A stretch of DNA of 64,000 bases from Massilia violaceinigra (GTDB taxonomy: Bacteria > Pseudomonadota > Gammaproteobacteria > Burkholderiales > Burkholderiaceae_D): NCBI RefSeq assembly GCF_002752675.1, contig NZ_CP024608.1:2232001-2296000 (forward strand), in the 5' to 3' direction. This document shows, in pieces, positions 7,522 through 14,793 of this stretch. The translations under genes were made by a program, and so were the position numbers. Position 1 is the stretch's first letter. Every line of letters starts with the position of its first letter. The notes below the pieces were generated by a model. It saw only the letters and a program-made list of their open reading frames with translations, did not search any database and was not told where the DNA came from.

Positions 7522-8427
7522 CTAGTGGGCAATAGTTCCGTCCTTATTTTTTTTCGACCATTTATCCTTTCCGTATTTGTCCACCCATCTCCAATCGCCT
7601 GAATAGCAGCTCTCCGCGCATCTTTTGTAAAATTTGGTCGCTTCTTGGTAGCATTCTTCCAAGCTTTTGGGATTAAACATTGTAATGGTGCAAATCCAAT
7701 TCTGCTTAAGAGCGGCGGGAACGCACAAATCCGTTACGCACTTCGGAGGGTTTTTGGACCAATCTTCATAGGACTTGGGCGGCCCGTCATTCCCGCCACC
7801 GCCACCGGCGCCACCACCACCACCTGATGGATTGCGATGAGGCCCGCCGCCACCGGGCCAGTCCCCGCCACCTCGACCTCCCCCAGGCGCTTCGACGATG
7901 CAGGGAATCGGACTCTTCTCCTCGCAAATCGGATCGGCTCCGCCCGAATGATGTCGATCAATAAGGACCGCTATCCCCCTCTCAATTGCGAAAGCAGCTG
8001 CGATTTCTTTGTCTTTTTTATTCGGAATTGCCGCCTTTTTCTTAAAAACAATCTTCTGGCCCGTACCATTTTCTAAAATCGATTGGATGTTTCCGGTTTC
8101 GTCATAAATGGCAGTAATGGCGCGGCCATCAGAAAATGAGATTCCTTGGACGCGGCCATCTCGGTCGTAGAGATACGTACCCACAGTTCCGTCCGGCCTT
8201 GTAACAGACAGAGTTTTTCCGTTTACGACCACGTATTTTCTTTGTAAAGCCAGCTGAATAGCTAGCTTAGCAATCGTCGAATCGATTGCTTTTTGTTCCG
8301 GCGACACCTGCGCCTTGGTTGCAATAAGTGTTTGGGTTTCAACAGGGCTGCCCGCGGCGGCTTCAGCACTTGCCAGGCCAAAAGCAAATAACCCGGAAAT
8401 AATTTTCGACGTCAATTGCCTATTCAT
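7522..8427 (-). CDS. Secreted protein with YD/RHS-like repeats and Gly-rich linker, candidate polymorphic toxin
   Basis: A 301-residue protein with a cleavable signal peptide ending near SAEAAAG. Residues about 75-125 carry short YD-type repeats (GTYLYDRDGRVQGI, ITAIYDETGNIQSI). A long Gly/Pro linker (about 180-215) then leads to a cysteine-containing C-terminal domain of about 85 residues rich in Lys and Trp. This resembles a small RHS-like secreted effector with a variable tip; the tip family is not recognised. The gene is followed by a small gene that could encode immunity. Function is inferred from architecture. Confidence 0.6.
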   Translation of the reverse strand: MNRQLTSKIISGLFAFGLASAEAAAGSPVETQTLIATKAQVSPEQKAIDSTIAKLAIQLALQRKYVVVNGKTLSVTRPDGTVGTYLYDRDGRVQGISFSDGRAITAIYDETGNIQSILENGTGQKIVFKKKAAIPNKKDKEIAAAFAIERGIAVLIDRHHSGGADPICEEKSPIPCIVEAPGGGRGGGDWPGGGGPHRNPSGGGGGAGGGGGNDGPPKSYEDWSKNPPKCVTDLCVPAALKQNWICTITMFNPKSLEECYQEATKFYKRCAESCYSGDWRWVDKYGKDKWSKKNKDGTIAH

Positions 8428-8683
8428 AACAATCCTCCATTTATCTCGTTATGCTCTATCCCGACCATTACATTAATGAGCACGGATTTTCATCATATTC
8501 AAACGAAATACATGGAGCCTGTTCCGGATCAAAAGAATCGGGCGAACTTTATGCTATGCCGCGCGGTCGATTTGGATGGTTGAGACGGGCGTAGAATGAT
8601 GCGGCGCGCACAGAAAGACTTTGCGAGCAAAGGCAATCTCCTTTGATATACTGTGCGCCCATCCAGTGGTTTTGTGGTCTGCC

Positions 8684-8959
8684 ATGCCTCTCAACCCACC
8701 ATTAACCCTTGCGCAACTTGACCCCATCGCCGTGCGCAAAGATCAGACCGATATCTCGGCGCTGCTGTGGGCGATCAAGCGACTGCCTATCCAGATGCTG
8801 CGCGGCGATCAGGCGCAGGGCGGCATGGCGGGCGGTGGCGGCATTATCGGGGATGTCCTACGTGGCGAGCTAGACCGCGAGCGCCAGGCATGCTCGGTTA
8901 CTTCCCGATTCGGCCCCCGGCCCGACGTGGCTTCGATTCCAGGCGCCATCTTGCGCTAA
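8684..8959 (+). CDS. Hypothetical protein of 91 residues, doubtful 3' end
   Basis: The first 60 residues (MPLNPPLTLAQLDPIAVRKD, then ISALLWAIKRLPIQML) look like real coding sequence, but the last 30 run into the repeat with a terminator at 8961-8990. The natural C-terminus may therefore have been replaced by recombination. No domain is recognised. The 256 bp before it, upstream of the secreted protein, contain nothing else that I can identify. Confidence 0.35.
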   Translation: MPLNPPLTLAQLDPIAVRKDQTDISALLWAIKRLPIQMLRGDQAQGGMAGGGGIIGDVLRGELDRERQACSVTSRFGPRPDVASIPGAILR

Positions 8960-8990
8960 GGAAAAAAATCGCCCACTGGGCGGTTTTTTT
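8877..8990 (+). repeat. tRNA-like/terminator repeat, copy A
   Basis: This block aligns with copy B at 9088-9200. Both run GAGCGCC-GGCATGC-CGG, then a TTCGATTCC T-arm-like segment, then GCGCTAA-G, and end in an A-tract hairpin with GCCC/GGGC stem and T-run. The shared order shows a tandem duplication. It may be a remnant of tRNA 3' ends or a small noncoding RNA; nothing distinguishes these by eye. Confidence 0.5.
8961..8990 (+). terminator. Rho-independent terminator
   Basis: An A7 tract, the stem CGCCC/GGGCG and a following T7 run form a bidirectional intrinsic terminator closing repeat copy A. Confidence 0.75.
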
Positions 8991-9025
8991 ACATACGCCG
9001 GTGGAGGAGAAAGGCAAGAAATCGC

Positions 9026-9200
9026 TGGAGCGATTTCCCTTTAGTCAGGGAATCGGAGAGCCTTGCGCTTGCAAGCGCAAGTCGCTTCGTGAGCGCCGGG
9101 CATGCCCGGCGAAACCCTCACTACGCCCCGCGTCCCGCGGCTTCGATTCCCGCCGCCCGCTAGCGCTAACGAAAAAAAACCGCCCAAGGGCGGTTTTTTG
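9026..9200 (+). repeat. tRNA-like/terminator repeat, copy B with longer 5' part
   Basis: The 5' part (9028 onward) matches the block at 6751; the 3' part (9088-9200) matches copy A. Three small hairpins are visible: AAATCGCT/AGCGATTT, TTGCGCTT/AAGCGCAA and GCCGGGC/GCCCGGC. A T-arm-like TTCGATTCCCGCCGCC at 9142-9157 is repeated in inverted form at 9215-9230. The A8 tract, CCGCCC/GGGCGG stem and T6 run at 9171-9200 form a terminator. Confidence 0.5.
9171..9200. terminator. Bidirectional Rho-independent terminator
   Basis: An A8 tract, CCGCCC/GGGCGG stem and T6 run. It lies between the tRNA-like repeat and the tRNA/tmRNA 3'-end fragment. Confidence 0.75.
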
Positions 9201-9207
9201 CGTTCGG

Positions 9208-9233
9208 TGGTGGAGGCGGCGGGAATCGAACCC
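9208..9233 (-). other. 3'-end fragment of a tRNA or tmRNA gene, probable attachment-site scar
   Basis: Read on the minus strand this is a T-arm (GGGTTCGATTCCC), then the 3' acceptor strand CGCCTCC and ACCA. That acceptor would pair with a 5' GGGGGCG or GGAGGCG end, as in beta-proteobacterial tmRNA or certain tRNAs. Nothing tRNA-like continues on the 5' side. Such 26-bp 3' pieces are typical att remnants. No intact partner gene lies inside the window. Confidence 0.55.
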
Positions 9234-9268
9234 TCCGTTTTTCAGCATGTTTTCATAGGAGGACGTGG

Positions 9269-9901
9269 TCATGAAATCCCTCCGCGTGTGATTCGCGTGT
9301 GATTCGCTGAGGGCAGGCTCAGACCTGACGAAGGACCTCCTCCGCGGCCGAATGCGCTGCGCTTGCGGGAGAGCTTGCGGCGCGTCGCGCCTACCACGGC
9401 CAGGCCCGCGCCGAGCATCAGCCAGCTTTCGGGTTCCGGCACCGGGGTCGTGTTGGTGATGGAGAAGGTCACATTGTCACTGCCGTATTCGTAATTGGTA
9501 GGCCAGTAGCAGATCGGCCCATCGCAAAAGTAGTCGGATTCGTAATACGCGTATTCCAAACGGTTGCCGGGAAAATTTAAAAAGCCATAATGGCTGTCGC
9601 GATAGGACCAGTTGGCGCGAAATGCCAGCGTGTTGCCGGGCTGGTAGGAAAAGCTGTCGAGCGAGCGAGTTGCGGACGAAGGTTGCGCTCCGGGCAAAAA
9701 ATCGATGCCGTGGAAGCGGAACGTTGCTACTTCGTCCTTGCTGAATATACCGTCGGCATTGACATCGTCGCCGCTGAAACTGCCCGTGTGGGCCAGGCTC
9801 CACTCGGGTGACGAGTAGCGGAAATCAAAGGTCTGCGTGGCGGCGTGCGCTGTCAGACCGCAGCTCAACAGTAGAAATGCGCCGAATGTGCGTTTAAACA
9901 T
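9269..9901 (-). CDS. PEP-CTERM sorting-domain protein
   Basis: A 210-residue exported protein: signal peptide (MFKRTFGAFLLLSCGLTAHA), a beta-rich body, and the PEP-CTERM signal VPEPESWLMLGAGLAVVGATRRK near the C-terminus. Such proteins are processed by an EpsH/XrtA exosortase and destined for the exopolysaccharide-associated cell surface; no exosortase is in the window. The frame runs about 33 residues past the usual arginine cluster and ends in ATGA overlapping another ORF that is cut by the tRNA fragment. AAGGAATTCT precedes the start. It lies between the probable att scar and the integrase. Confidence 0.85.
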   Translation of the reverse strand: MFKRTFGAFLLLSCGLTAHAATQTFDFRYSSPEWSLAHTGSFSGDDVNADGIFSKDEVATFRFHGIDFLPGAQPSSATRSLDSFSYQPGNTLAFRANWSYRDSHYGFLNFPGNRLEYAYYESDYFCDGPICYWPTNYEYGSDNVTFSITNTTPVPEPESWLMLGAGLAVVGATRRKLSRKRSAFGRGGGPSSGLSLPSANHTRITRGGIS

Positions 9902-10026
9902 AGAATTCCTTGAGAAAGATGGGATTAAATGCAGGGAGGTGAAGCGGGACTACCAGTGTTATTTTATCATTCACATTGCAAAAAAACTATTGAGCGTTGA
10001 TTGTTCCTCGCCTTCTGAGCGGAGAA

Positions 10027-11241
10027 CTACTTTGCAATTCTAACTGTATCCGGATTCCAGTCGTTCACCGGCTTGTACTGCCCGGAGTCCTTGTTCGGCA
10101 TCCATTTTCCGTAGTGGCGGAACACCATTTCAACGTCGACGTGCCCCATCTGCTTTGCGACCCACCACGGATTCTCACCAGCCGACAGCATGCGCGAGGC
10201 GTAGGTGTGTCGGGTCTGATACGGATTCCGGTACCGCACGCCAGCCTTCTTCAAGATCGCGGTCCAACAGGTCTTCCGGATTTGGGCGTCCGTCTCCCAC
10301 GGGGCGCCCGTGCGCGGGTTGTGAAACACCCGGCCGCCAGCCAGGAAGGTGTGCTCCTTTTGCGCCTGGAGCGCGGCGCGCGCCAGCGGCAGCATAAGCA
10401 CGTCGCGGGTACCGGCGTCGGTCTTGGTACCCTTTTCGGTCTTCGCCACCACCGCTCGCTGCACGCGCACCTGGCCGTGTATCCAATCGATGTCGCCCCA
10501 TTCCAGCCCGATCAGCTCCGAGGTGCGCAGGCCGGCCCAGAACGCGAACTGGAACAGATTGCGCGCCTCGCCAGTTGAGGCGGCCAGAATCGCGCGCACC
10601 TCCAGCTCGTCGAACGGGTCGACCACATACACCGATTTCTTTGCCGTCCTGGTCAGCAGCTTTTTCAAGGCGATTTTGTTCAGGGGGTTCTGATCGATCA
10701 GCTCGTCGTTGACTGCATCGTCCAGAACTGAGCGAAGCACCGACAGGATGTTGCGTGCGGTCTTGGCCGTGACGCCCAGGGCGCCGACCCACTCGCGTAC
10801 GGGCGCCGGAGCAAGTAGGCGAACTTCGATCTGGCCGAACTGCGGCAGAAGGTGGCCGTCAATGATCTTGCGGTACCCATCGCGTGTCGACGGTGACATC
10901 TGCCCATTGGCGGCCGCGTGCTCGTACCCGAGCATGTGTGCGCGCAGGAGGTCGCCAACAGTTTTTTTCGTCACGACGTGCCCGAACATCACCGCCCGCG
11001 GCGACTCCGGGAAGTAGTCGCTGTACTTGAACGATTCGCTGATGATCTTGCGATTGATCTCGGCGCGCAGCCCCTCTGCATACTTGATGTTGGCGGCTGT
11101 TGGCTCCAGCCGCAGGCCCTCCCGGCATTGCACCCCCTTGAACATGAACGCAATCTGTAGCGACTTGACGTTCTTGTGCTCGCGGATGCTTACCCCGCGC
11201 GGAGGGCGCTTATTGCCGACCGGCTTCCCTGTTCCACCCAT
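10027..11241 (-). CDS. int: Phage tyrosine integrase
   Basis: A 404-residue tyrosine recombinase. The N-terminal Arm-DNA-binding domain (VSIREHKNVKSLQIAFMF) is of the DUF3596 type, a SAM-like core-binding domain follows, and the catalytic domain shows GLRTSELIGLEW (Arg), QTRHTYASRML (His-x-x-Arg) and MGHVDVEMVFRHYGKW (catalytic Tyr). It would carry out integration and excision of this prophage. The start at 11241 has AGGAGG seven bases upstream. It overlaps the excisionase-like gene by about 50 bp and is the last gene of the leftward early operon. Confidence 0.95.
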   Translation of the reverse strand: MGGTGKPVGNKRPPRGVSIREHKNVKSLQIAFMFKGVQCREGLRLEPTAANIKYAEGLRAEINRKIISESFKYSDYFPESPRAVMFGHVVTKKTVGDLLRAHMLGYEHAAANGQMSPSTRDGYRKIIDGHLLPQFGQIEVRLLAPAPVREWVGALGVTAKTARNILSVLRSVLDDAVNDELIDQNPLNKIALKKLLTRTAKKSVYVVDPFDELEVRAILAASTGEARNLFQFAFWAGLRTSELIGLEWGDIDWIHGQVRVQRAVVAKTEKGTKTDAGTRDVLMLPLARAALQAQKEHTFLAGGRVFHNPRTGAPWETDAQIRKTCWTAILKKAGVRYRNPYQTRHTYASRMLSAGENPWWVAKQMGHVDVEMVFRHYGKWMPNKDSGQYKPVNDWNPDTVRIAK

Positions 11242-11396
11242 TTTTCTACCTCCTCTACGTTGACCCACAGGTTGCCATCGCCGGCGATCTTGCAATGCAC
11301 GCCGTCCAGAAACTGGCCCTTTTTTCTCTTGGAGTGAACCGCGTCCGAGGTTTCCCCGGACAGCTCACAATACTTTTTCAGCTTGACCCATCGCAT
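11190..11396 (-). CDS. xis: Excisionase-like DNA-binding protein
   Basis: A 68-residue basic protein with the Xis-type winged-helix pattern: MRWVKLKKYCELSG, a recognition region around HSKRKKGQFLDGVH, then WVNVEEVEKWVEQ. In related phages such proteins direct the integrase toward excision. Its 3' end overlaps the integrase start, and the ATG at 11396 follows a short AGGGG. Confidence 0.8.
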   Translation of the reverse strand: MRWVKLKKYCELSGETSDAVHSKRKKGQFLDGVHCKIAGDGNLWVNVEEVEKWVEQGSRSAISALRAG

Positions 11397-11409
11397 ATTC
11401 GCTAAGCCC

Positions 11410-11616
11410 CTATTCGTCGTTTGTTGGTGGCGCCGCGCCGGCGTCCAGCAGATCATCCAGTTCGTCTGCGACATCGGCCGCCATGCTGGCGCAGGTTCGT
11501 AGCGCATCCCCCTGACTCTCAGGCTGCAAGATCGGAATCGCCGCAAGCAGCGCGCTGATCACATTGGCCAGGCCGGCCAGGCGTCGGATGGTTACTTCGT
11601 CGATAGTGGCGCTCAT
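11410..11616 (-). CDS. Small phage early protein, hypothetical
   Basis: A 68-residue acidic protein with two predicted helices (ANVISALLAAIPIL and MAADVADELDDLLDA). No family is recognised. Its start overlaps the stop of the preceding gene in an ATGA, placing it in the tightly packed leftward early operon. Confidence 0.6.
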   Translation of the reverse strand: MSATIDEVTIRRLAGLANVISALLAAIPILQPESQGDALRTCASMAADVADELDDLLDAGAAPPTNDE

Positions 11617-11945
11617 GCTTTTCTCGCTTTCGGATGCGGTTGAATAGTCGGCCCGATTCCGGCGACACGCCGCAGCTCGGACACCGGTATGCCCGAGTAG
11701 TCGGACATACGCAGCAGCCACCCATCCTGTATTTCGCGGTGGCCTTGACGGCAACGGGTCGCCGAGGATGCGTCAACACCGATGGCTGTGTAGATCGTTG
11801 TCCGCTGAACGTTAAGCGTGCGGCCTATCAGATCGATCATTGCGTCAAATGGCGAGCGCGATGTCTGCCACGTTCCTGCCGGCCAGCCTTCCAGCCGAAA
11901 GGCAGGTTTTCCGTCAATCTGTTTGCACTCCACCACGGCGATCAT
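11613..11945 (-). CDS. Phage early protein, hypothetical
   Basis: A 110-residue protein. The middle part (FDAMIDLIGRTLNVQRTTIY) and the segment ISDYSGIPVSEL-like region resemble DNA-binding proteins that recognise an operator through a helix-turn-helix, but the match is weak. The start at 11945 was chosen because it forms an ATGA overlap with the preceding stop; the longer ORF upstream is arginine/proline shadow sequence. Confidence 0.55.
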   Translation of the reverse strand: MIAVVECKQIDGKPAFRLEGWPAGTWQTSRSPFDAMIDLIGRTLNVQRTTIYTAIGVDASSATRCRQGHREIQDGWLLRMSDYSGIPVSELRRVAGIGPTIQPHPKARKA

Positions 11946-12541
11946 GCTGCACCGCCTTTCGCTGCTGCAAGATAGCAAAGGTGGGCGTGGGTAAAACGGC
12001 CGTGCCGCAGGCCATCGAACCAGGCTTTGTGCAGCGGCCCGCCGTCGAGGCGGTCCAGCTCGGCTGCCTGCGTCTCGGCAAATGCGCGCCATGCCGCTTC
12101 GTCGCCGCCGAGGTCCGATGCTCTGTGGTGCGGGTAGACAGTGGTGATGCCTTCACTGCGCACCTGCTGCACGATGTCGAAGAGGGTCGGCGCCAGCGCG
12201 CCGCGCCCGTTCAACATCACATCGAGTTCGCGCACCAGCTCGTCGTGCACGCCTGCTGCTTCGAGTTCTTTGCGCAGCCGGTCGCATTCGCGTTTGTGGT
12301 CAGCCGCGTAGTCCGCCAGCCCATTCACTCCGCATTCAGGAATCGACTCGATGTGCTCGATCGGCATGCCGTCGAAGGCATTCCAGCAGGCGGCCAAGCG
12401 GCGCGCGTCTGCCGGGTGGTTGACCAGCGCGACCTCGCGCATGCGGTTCTCAGCGTTGGCGCCCGCCGGCATCACCCAGGCGTCGCCAAGCACGTTGCTG
12501 ATCTTGACCCACACGCGGCCCTGCGTATGTTGGGCGCTCAT
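11942..12541 (-). CDS. Phage early protein, hypothetical
   Basis: A 199-residue protein with no recognised domain. The first 70 residues (GRVWVKISNVLGDAWVMP, then VNHPADARRLAACWNAF) resemble phage proteins of unknown function often found in early operons, and a coiled region follows (KRECDRLRKELEAAG). The start at 12541 overlaps the preceding stop. Confidence 0.6.
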   Translation of the reverse strand: MSAQHTQGRVWVKISNVLGDAWVMPAGANAENRMREVALVNHPADARRLAACWNAFDGMPIEHIESIPECGVNGLADYAADHKRECDRLRKELEAAGVHDELVRELDVMLNGRGALAPTLFDIVQQVRSEGITTVYPHHRASDLGGDEAAWRAFAETQAAELDRLDGGPLHKAWFDGLRHGRFTHAHLCYLAAAKGGAA

Positions 12542-12771
12542 GCCGTGCCCCCGCGCACCAGGTGAAGGGCAGGGCGCGTATGGCGCGGCTTCGTGCGCGC
12601 ACAAACTGCCGCGATGCCCAGCAGAAGCTGCTGATCGGTTGTCTCGCGGAACAGCTCAAGGATGCGTTTCTCGTCGCGCGTAAGTGCCGCCACGACGGCG
12701 ATTGTTGCCAGCCGGGCGCTTGGATTACGCGTCCGCGCAAGCGGTGTTGTGATATCGTTCTGGTCGTTCAT
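12538..12771 (-). CDS. Small phage early protein, paralogue of the gene at 13056
   Basis: A 77-residue protein sharing the pattern L-T-R-D-E-K-x2-L then RHxRPxL and a closing GxA with the product of 13056-13274. The two genes appear to be an old duplication separated by the Rha-like fragment. No function is known. Confidence 0.6.
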   Translation of the reverse strand: MNDQNDITTPLARTRNPSARLATIAVVAALTRDEKRILELFRETTDQQLLLGIAAVCARTKPRHTRPALHLVRGGTA

Positions 12772-12855
12772 AGCACGCTTTCAAAATTTTGGCTGTGACA
12801 GGCCATCCGGCGTCTGCGCGTCGGGTGGCTTCTTTTTGCAGCGGGTTGTGGCGAC

Positions 12856-13059
12856 TTACCGGCCGGTGCTGTCTTTGTACTGGCCTAAAAATTTAGGCGA
12901 GTCGATACCTGGGTGCTTTTCGATTTTCGCCATGAAATTGTCGTTAGGCACCTCAGCGAACGATCCGCCCAAAGCATTCGCCTTGCGATCCTCATTGATC
13001 AGCTCGACGATATCCAGGCTGGACATCGTCGCTTGAAATTTGCGAATGGGGCCGCTCAT
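12856..13059 (-). CDS. Truncated Rha/antirepressor-type N-terminal domain
   Basis: A 67-residue product. MSSLDIVELINEDRKANALG and the closing FLGQYKDSTGR resemble the start and the Y-x-D-x-x-G-R element of Rha-family phage regulators, but the stop comes directly after that element. A full Rha-type protein usually continues for 100 residues or more. It may be a natural mini-protein or a decayed gene. A complete Rha-type gene exists at 22001. Confidence 0.5.
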   Translation of the reverse strand: MSGPIRKFQATMSSLDIVELINEDRKANALGGSFAEVPNDNFMAKIEKHPGIDSPKFLGQYKDSTGR

Positions 13060-13274
13060 GCTGCACCTCGGCTAATGACTTTCAGTGTCGGTCGGACGTG
13101 GCGCGAACCGCCTGCTGCCGCCATTGATAGCGCTATGTCTAGACAAAATCCCTGGAGATCATTATTAAGGGCGCGATACGCCGCTAGCATCAGCTTTTCA
13201 TCTCGTGTAAGGTCGGCTGCATGAGCTGCTGCTAGGAGCTTCGGTTGGCCCTGACGTTTCGTCGGCGCACTCAT
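13056..13274 (-). CDS. Small phage early protein, paralogue of the gene at 12538
   Basis: A 72-residue protein with the same LTRDEK and RHVRPTLKV landmarks as the product of 12538-12771. Its stop and start overlap both neighbours by four bases, so it is translated as part of the early operon. Function unknown. Confidence 0.6.
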   Translation of the reverse strand: MSAPTKRQGQPKLLAAAHAADLTRDEKLMLAAYRALNNDLQGFCLDIALSMAAAGGSRHVRPTLKVISRGAA

Positions 13275-13636
13275 GAGGTAGCTTTCGCGCGCTGCGCTTC
13301 TGCGGCTGCCTCGTTCATGATGCCGATGCGCCGTCCGCTTGAGTCACTTAACATCTCGACTGTACGCATGGCCATAAGCATGAGGTACTCGGCTTTCTGT
13401 GGGCTGAGAATCGGCCGCTCGTCGGCGTCGCGCTCAAGGCTGTCGGCATGGAGAAGTTCCAGGACAGTTTTGCAGCCGCTGGTAACATCTTTAACGAGTG
13501 CGCAGAACTCCGCATTTGCGTCGTACTTGAGGTCGGCGTGCAGCCAGCTGAACTGATCGTGCAGGGGCATGCGAGCGTCGGCCACAACTTCTGCTTTACT
13601 TGGTGTTTCACTTTTGATACTATTCTTCTGTTCCAT
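13271..13636 (-). CDS. First gene of the leftward phage early operon, hypothetical
   Basis: A 121-residue protein beginning MEQKNSIKSETPSKAEVV and containing a helix-rich central part with ALVKDVTSGCKTVLELLHAD. Proteins of this size at this place in lambdoid-like early operons include regulators, but no family is recognised. A hairpin with T-run lies in its leader and the operator-like repeats lie about 100-150 bp upstream. Confidence 0.6.
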   Translation of the reverse strand: MEQKNSIKSETPSKAEVVADARMPLHDQFSWLHADLKYDANAEFCALVKDVTSGCKTVLELLHADSLERDADERPILSPQKAEYLMLMAMRTVEMLSDSSGRRIGIMNEAAAEAQRAKATS

Positions 13637-13667
13637 GATCTTTACTCCGAAGTTGAGGTCAGGTAAG

Positions 13668-13702
13668 GCCGCCCGATGTTGACGCATCGAGGCGGCTTTT
13701 TT
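13668..13702 (+). terminator. Terminator-like hairpin in the leader of the early operon
   Basis: GCCGCC-GATG / CATC-GGCGGC followed by T6 on the plus strand. For rightward transcription it is a good intrinsic terminator. For the leftward early transcript it lies in the 5' leader and could be a regulatory stem. Confidence 0.6.
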
Positions 13703-13727
13703 ACATGTGATCTATTGGAATCACAGA

Positions 13728-13783
13728 CACAACCTTATCACTAAAAACTACCAAATACAACCATTTGAAAAATTATTGGTTGT
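13728..13783. promoter_or_regulatory. Left operator region of the prophage (TTGGTTGT motif)
   Basis: The motif TACAACCA (13756-13763) and its inverse TTGGTTGT (13776-13783) face each other, with a weaker ACAACCTT at 13728. The same motif recurs on the other side of the repressor gene. Position ahead of the leftward early operon suggests an OL-like site bound by the repressor. Confidence 0.55.
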
Positions 13784-13794
13784 TATCATAAGAT

Positions 13795-13820
13795 GAAAAA
13801 ATGCCCGGAGCCGGGCATTT
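13795..13820 (-). terminator. Terminator of the repressor gene
   Basis: A perfect ATGCCCGG/CCGGGCAT hairpin with flanking A- and T-tracts lies about 20 bp downstream of the repressor stop on the minus strand. Confidence 0.75.
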
Positions 13821-13840
13821 GCTTGAATGATAGAGGTAAC

Positions 13841-14671
13841 CTACTGGTAGGCGGACCCGCCGTCCACATCGGGAAAGATCAAGCAGTTAGAGTCAAGGAT
13901 AGAGATTACATCCGCTGGGGCATGCGAGACAAACAAAAACATGTTTAGAAGGGCAGCCTGCTCGGTTAGCTCGCGCAACAGGCGGCCGTTACGGACTTCC
14001 CGTGTCTGATCCATTGCGCTATTTAACGGGTCGTGCGACCCCCTCTCATTTGCGATAGTCAAAATAAGCATGTACGTGCGGGTATCCTTCAGATGTGCGC
14101 GCAGTGTTGCGAGCTCCCACAAGGTTCGCGGAACGGAAATGCGGAGGGTACTCCACAGCCCAACGTGGGACCCATGTACAAACTTAGCCACCCGGCGATC
14201 GTCCATGTAGTCAACTTTCCACGCTATAGAACTGCCGTGTACTACGCTGTCCCATCTCCCATCTGGATAGAACGGCTCAAGCACCGGAGCGATCATTTCC
14301 TTAATCGCCGACGCATACTCAGATGGCGTCATGTCGCTATGAATTTTAGGGAAATGAGAGTCGATCCTAAATTGCGACAATGGCGTTAACGCGTGAGCGG
14401 CCGGGGACTCTCCGCTCGCTTTCGGATCCAGTGGGAGGTCTGCTACGCCACGCCCGCGTTTATTGACGCTACGTGCTTGCAGCAGGAATGCAGTAGATAC
14501 GCTTAATGCGGTCGCCAAGGCGTCTAGAATCGAGGTACGAGGGGTCGCCTTCCCGGCTTCCCATTTTGCGATCGATTGCTGCGTAAGTCCCAAGCGCTCT
14601 GCCAATTGCTCTTGGGTAAGTCCTGCTCGCTCTCGCAAATCCTGTAGTGTCTTCCCTAGATCGTTGTTCAT
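13841..14671 (-). CDS. XRE-family phage repressor (CI-like) with unusual C-terminal domain
   Basis: A 276-residue protein. Residues 1-60 form a clear helix-turn-helix (GLTQEQLAERLGLTQQSIAKWEAGKATP is split here by the two key helices AERLGLTQ and SIAKWE). The remaining 200 residues are not an S24 peptidase: neither the serine nor the lysine motif of LexA/CI is visible, so RecA-stimulated self-cleavage is not expected. A GTG at 14683 is an alternative start. Position opposite a Cro-like gene and between two motif-sharing operator regions supports the repressor role. Confidence 0.82.
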   Translation of the reverse strand: MNNDLGKTLQDLRERAGLTQEQLAERLGLTQQSIAKWEAGKATPRTSILDALATALSVSTAFLLQARSVNKRGRGVADLPLDPKASGESPAAHALTPLSQFRIDSHFPKIHSDMTPSEYASAIKEMIAPVLEPFYPDGRWDSVVHGSSIAWKVDYMDDRRVAKFVHGSHVGLWSTLRISVPRTLWELATLRAHLKDTRTYMLILTIANERGSHDPLNSAMDQTREVRNGRLLRELTEQAALLNMFLFVSHAPADVISILDSNCLIFPDVDGGSAYQ

Positions 14672-14683
14672 TCTTACAGCCAC

Positions 14684-14771
14684 TTGGTTGTTAATGGGCC
14701 AATTGTATAGACTTCCGTCATCCCTTTAAAAATATATTTTATCTGGCTGTTTTTGGTTGTAAAATGGTTGT
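14684..14771. promoter_or_regulatory. Right operator region between repressor and Cro-like gene
   Basis: TTGGTTGT occurs at 14684-14691 and 14753-14760, with TGGTTGT at 14765-14771. The AT-rich stretch between includes AATATATTTTAT and TAAAAT, plausible -10 elements for divergent promoters. The shared motif with 13728-13783 suggests a common repressor. Confidence 0.6.
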
Positions 14772-14793
14772 GTTGCGTACACGGGCCACTCTA

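Noticed and set aside
9045..9272. Minus-strand ORF starting MTTSSYENMLKN as a full gene
   Set aside because: Only the first dozen codons look genuine; the rest is translated from the tRNA fragment, terminator and repeats.
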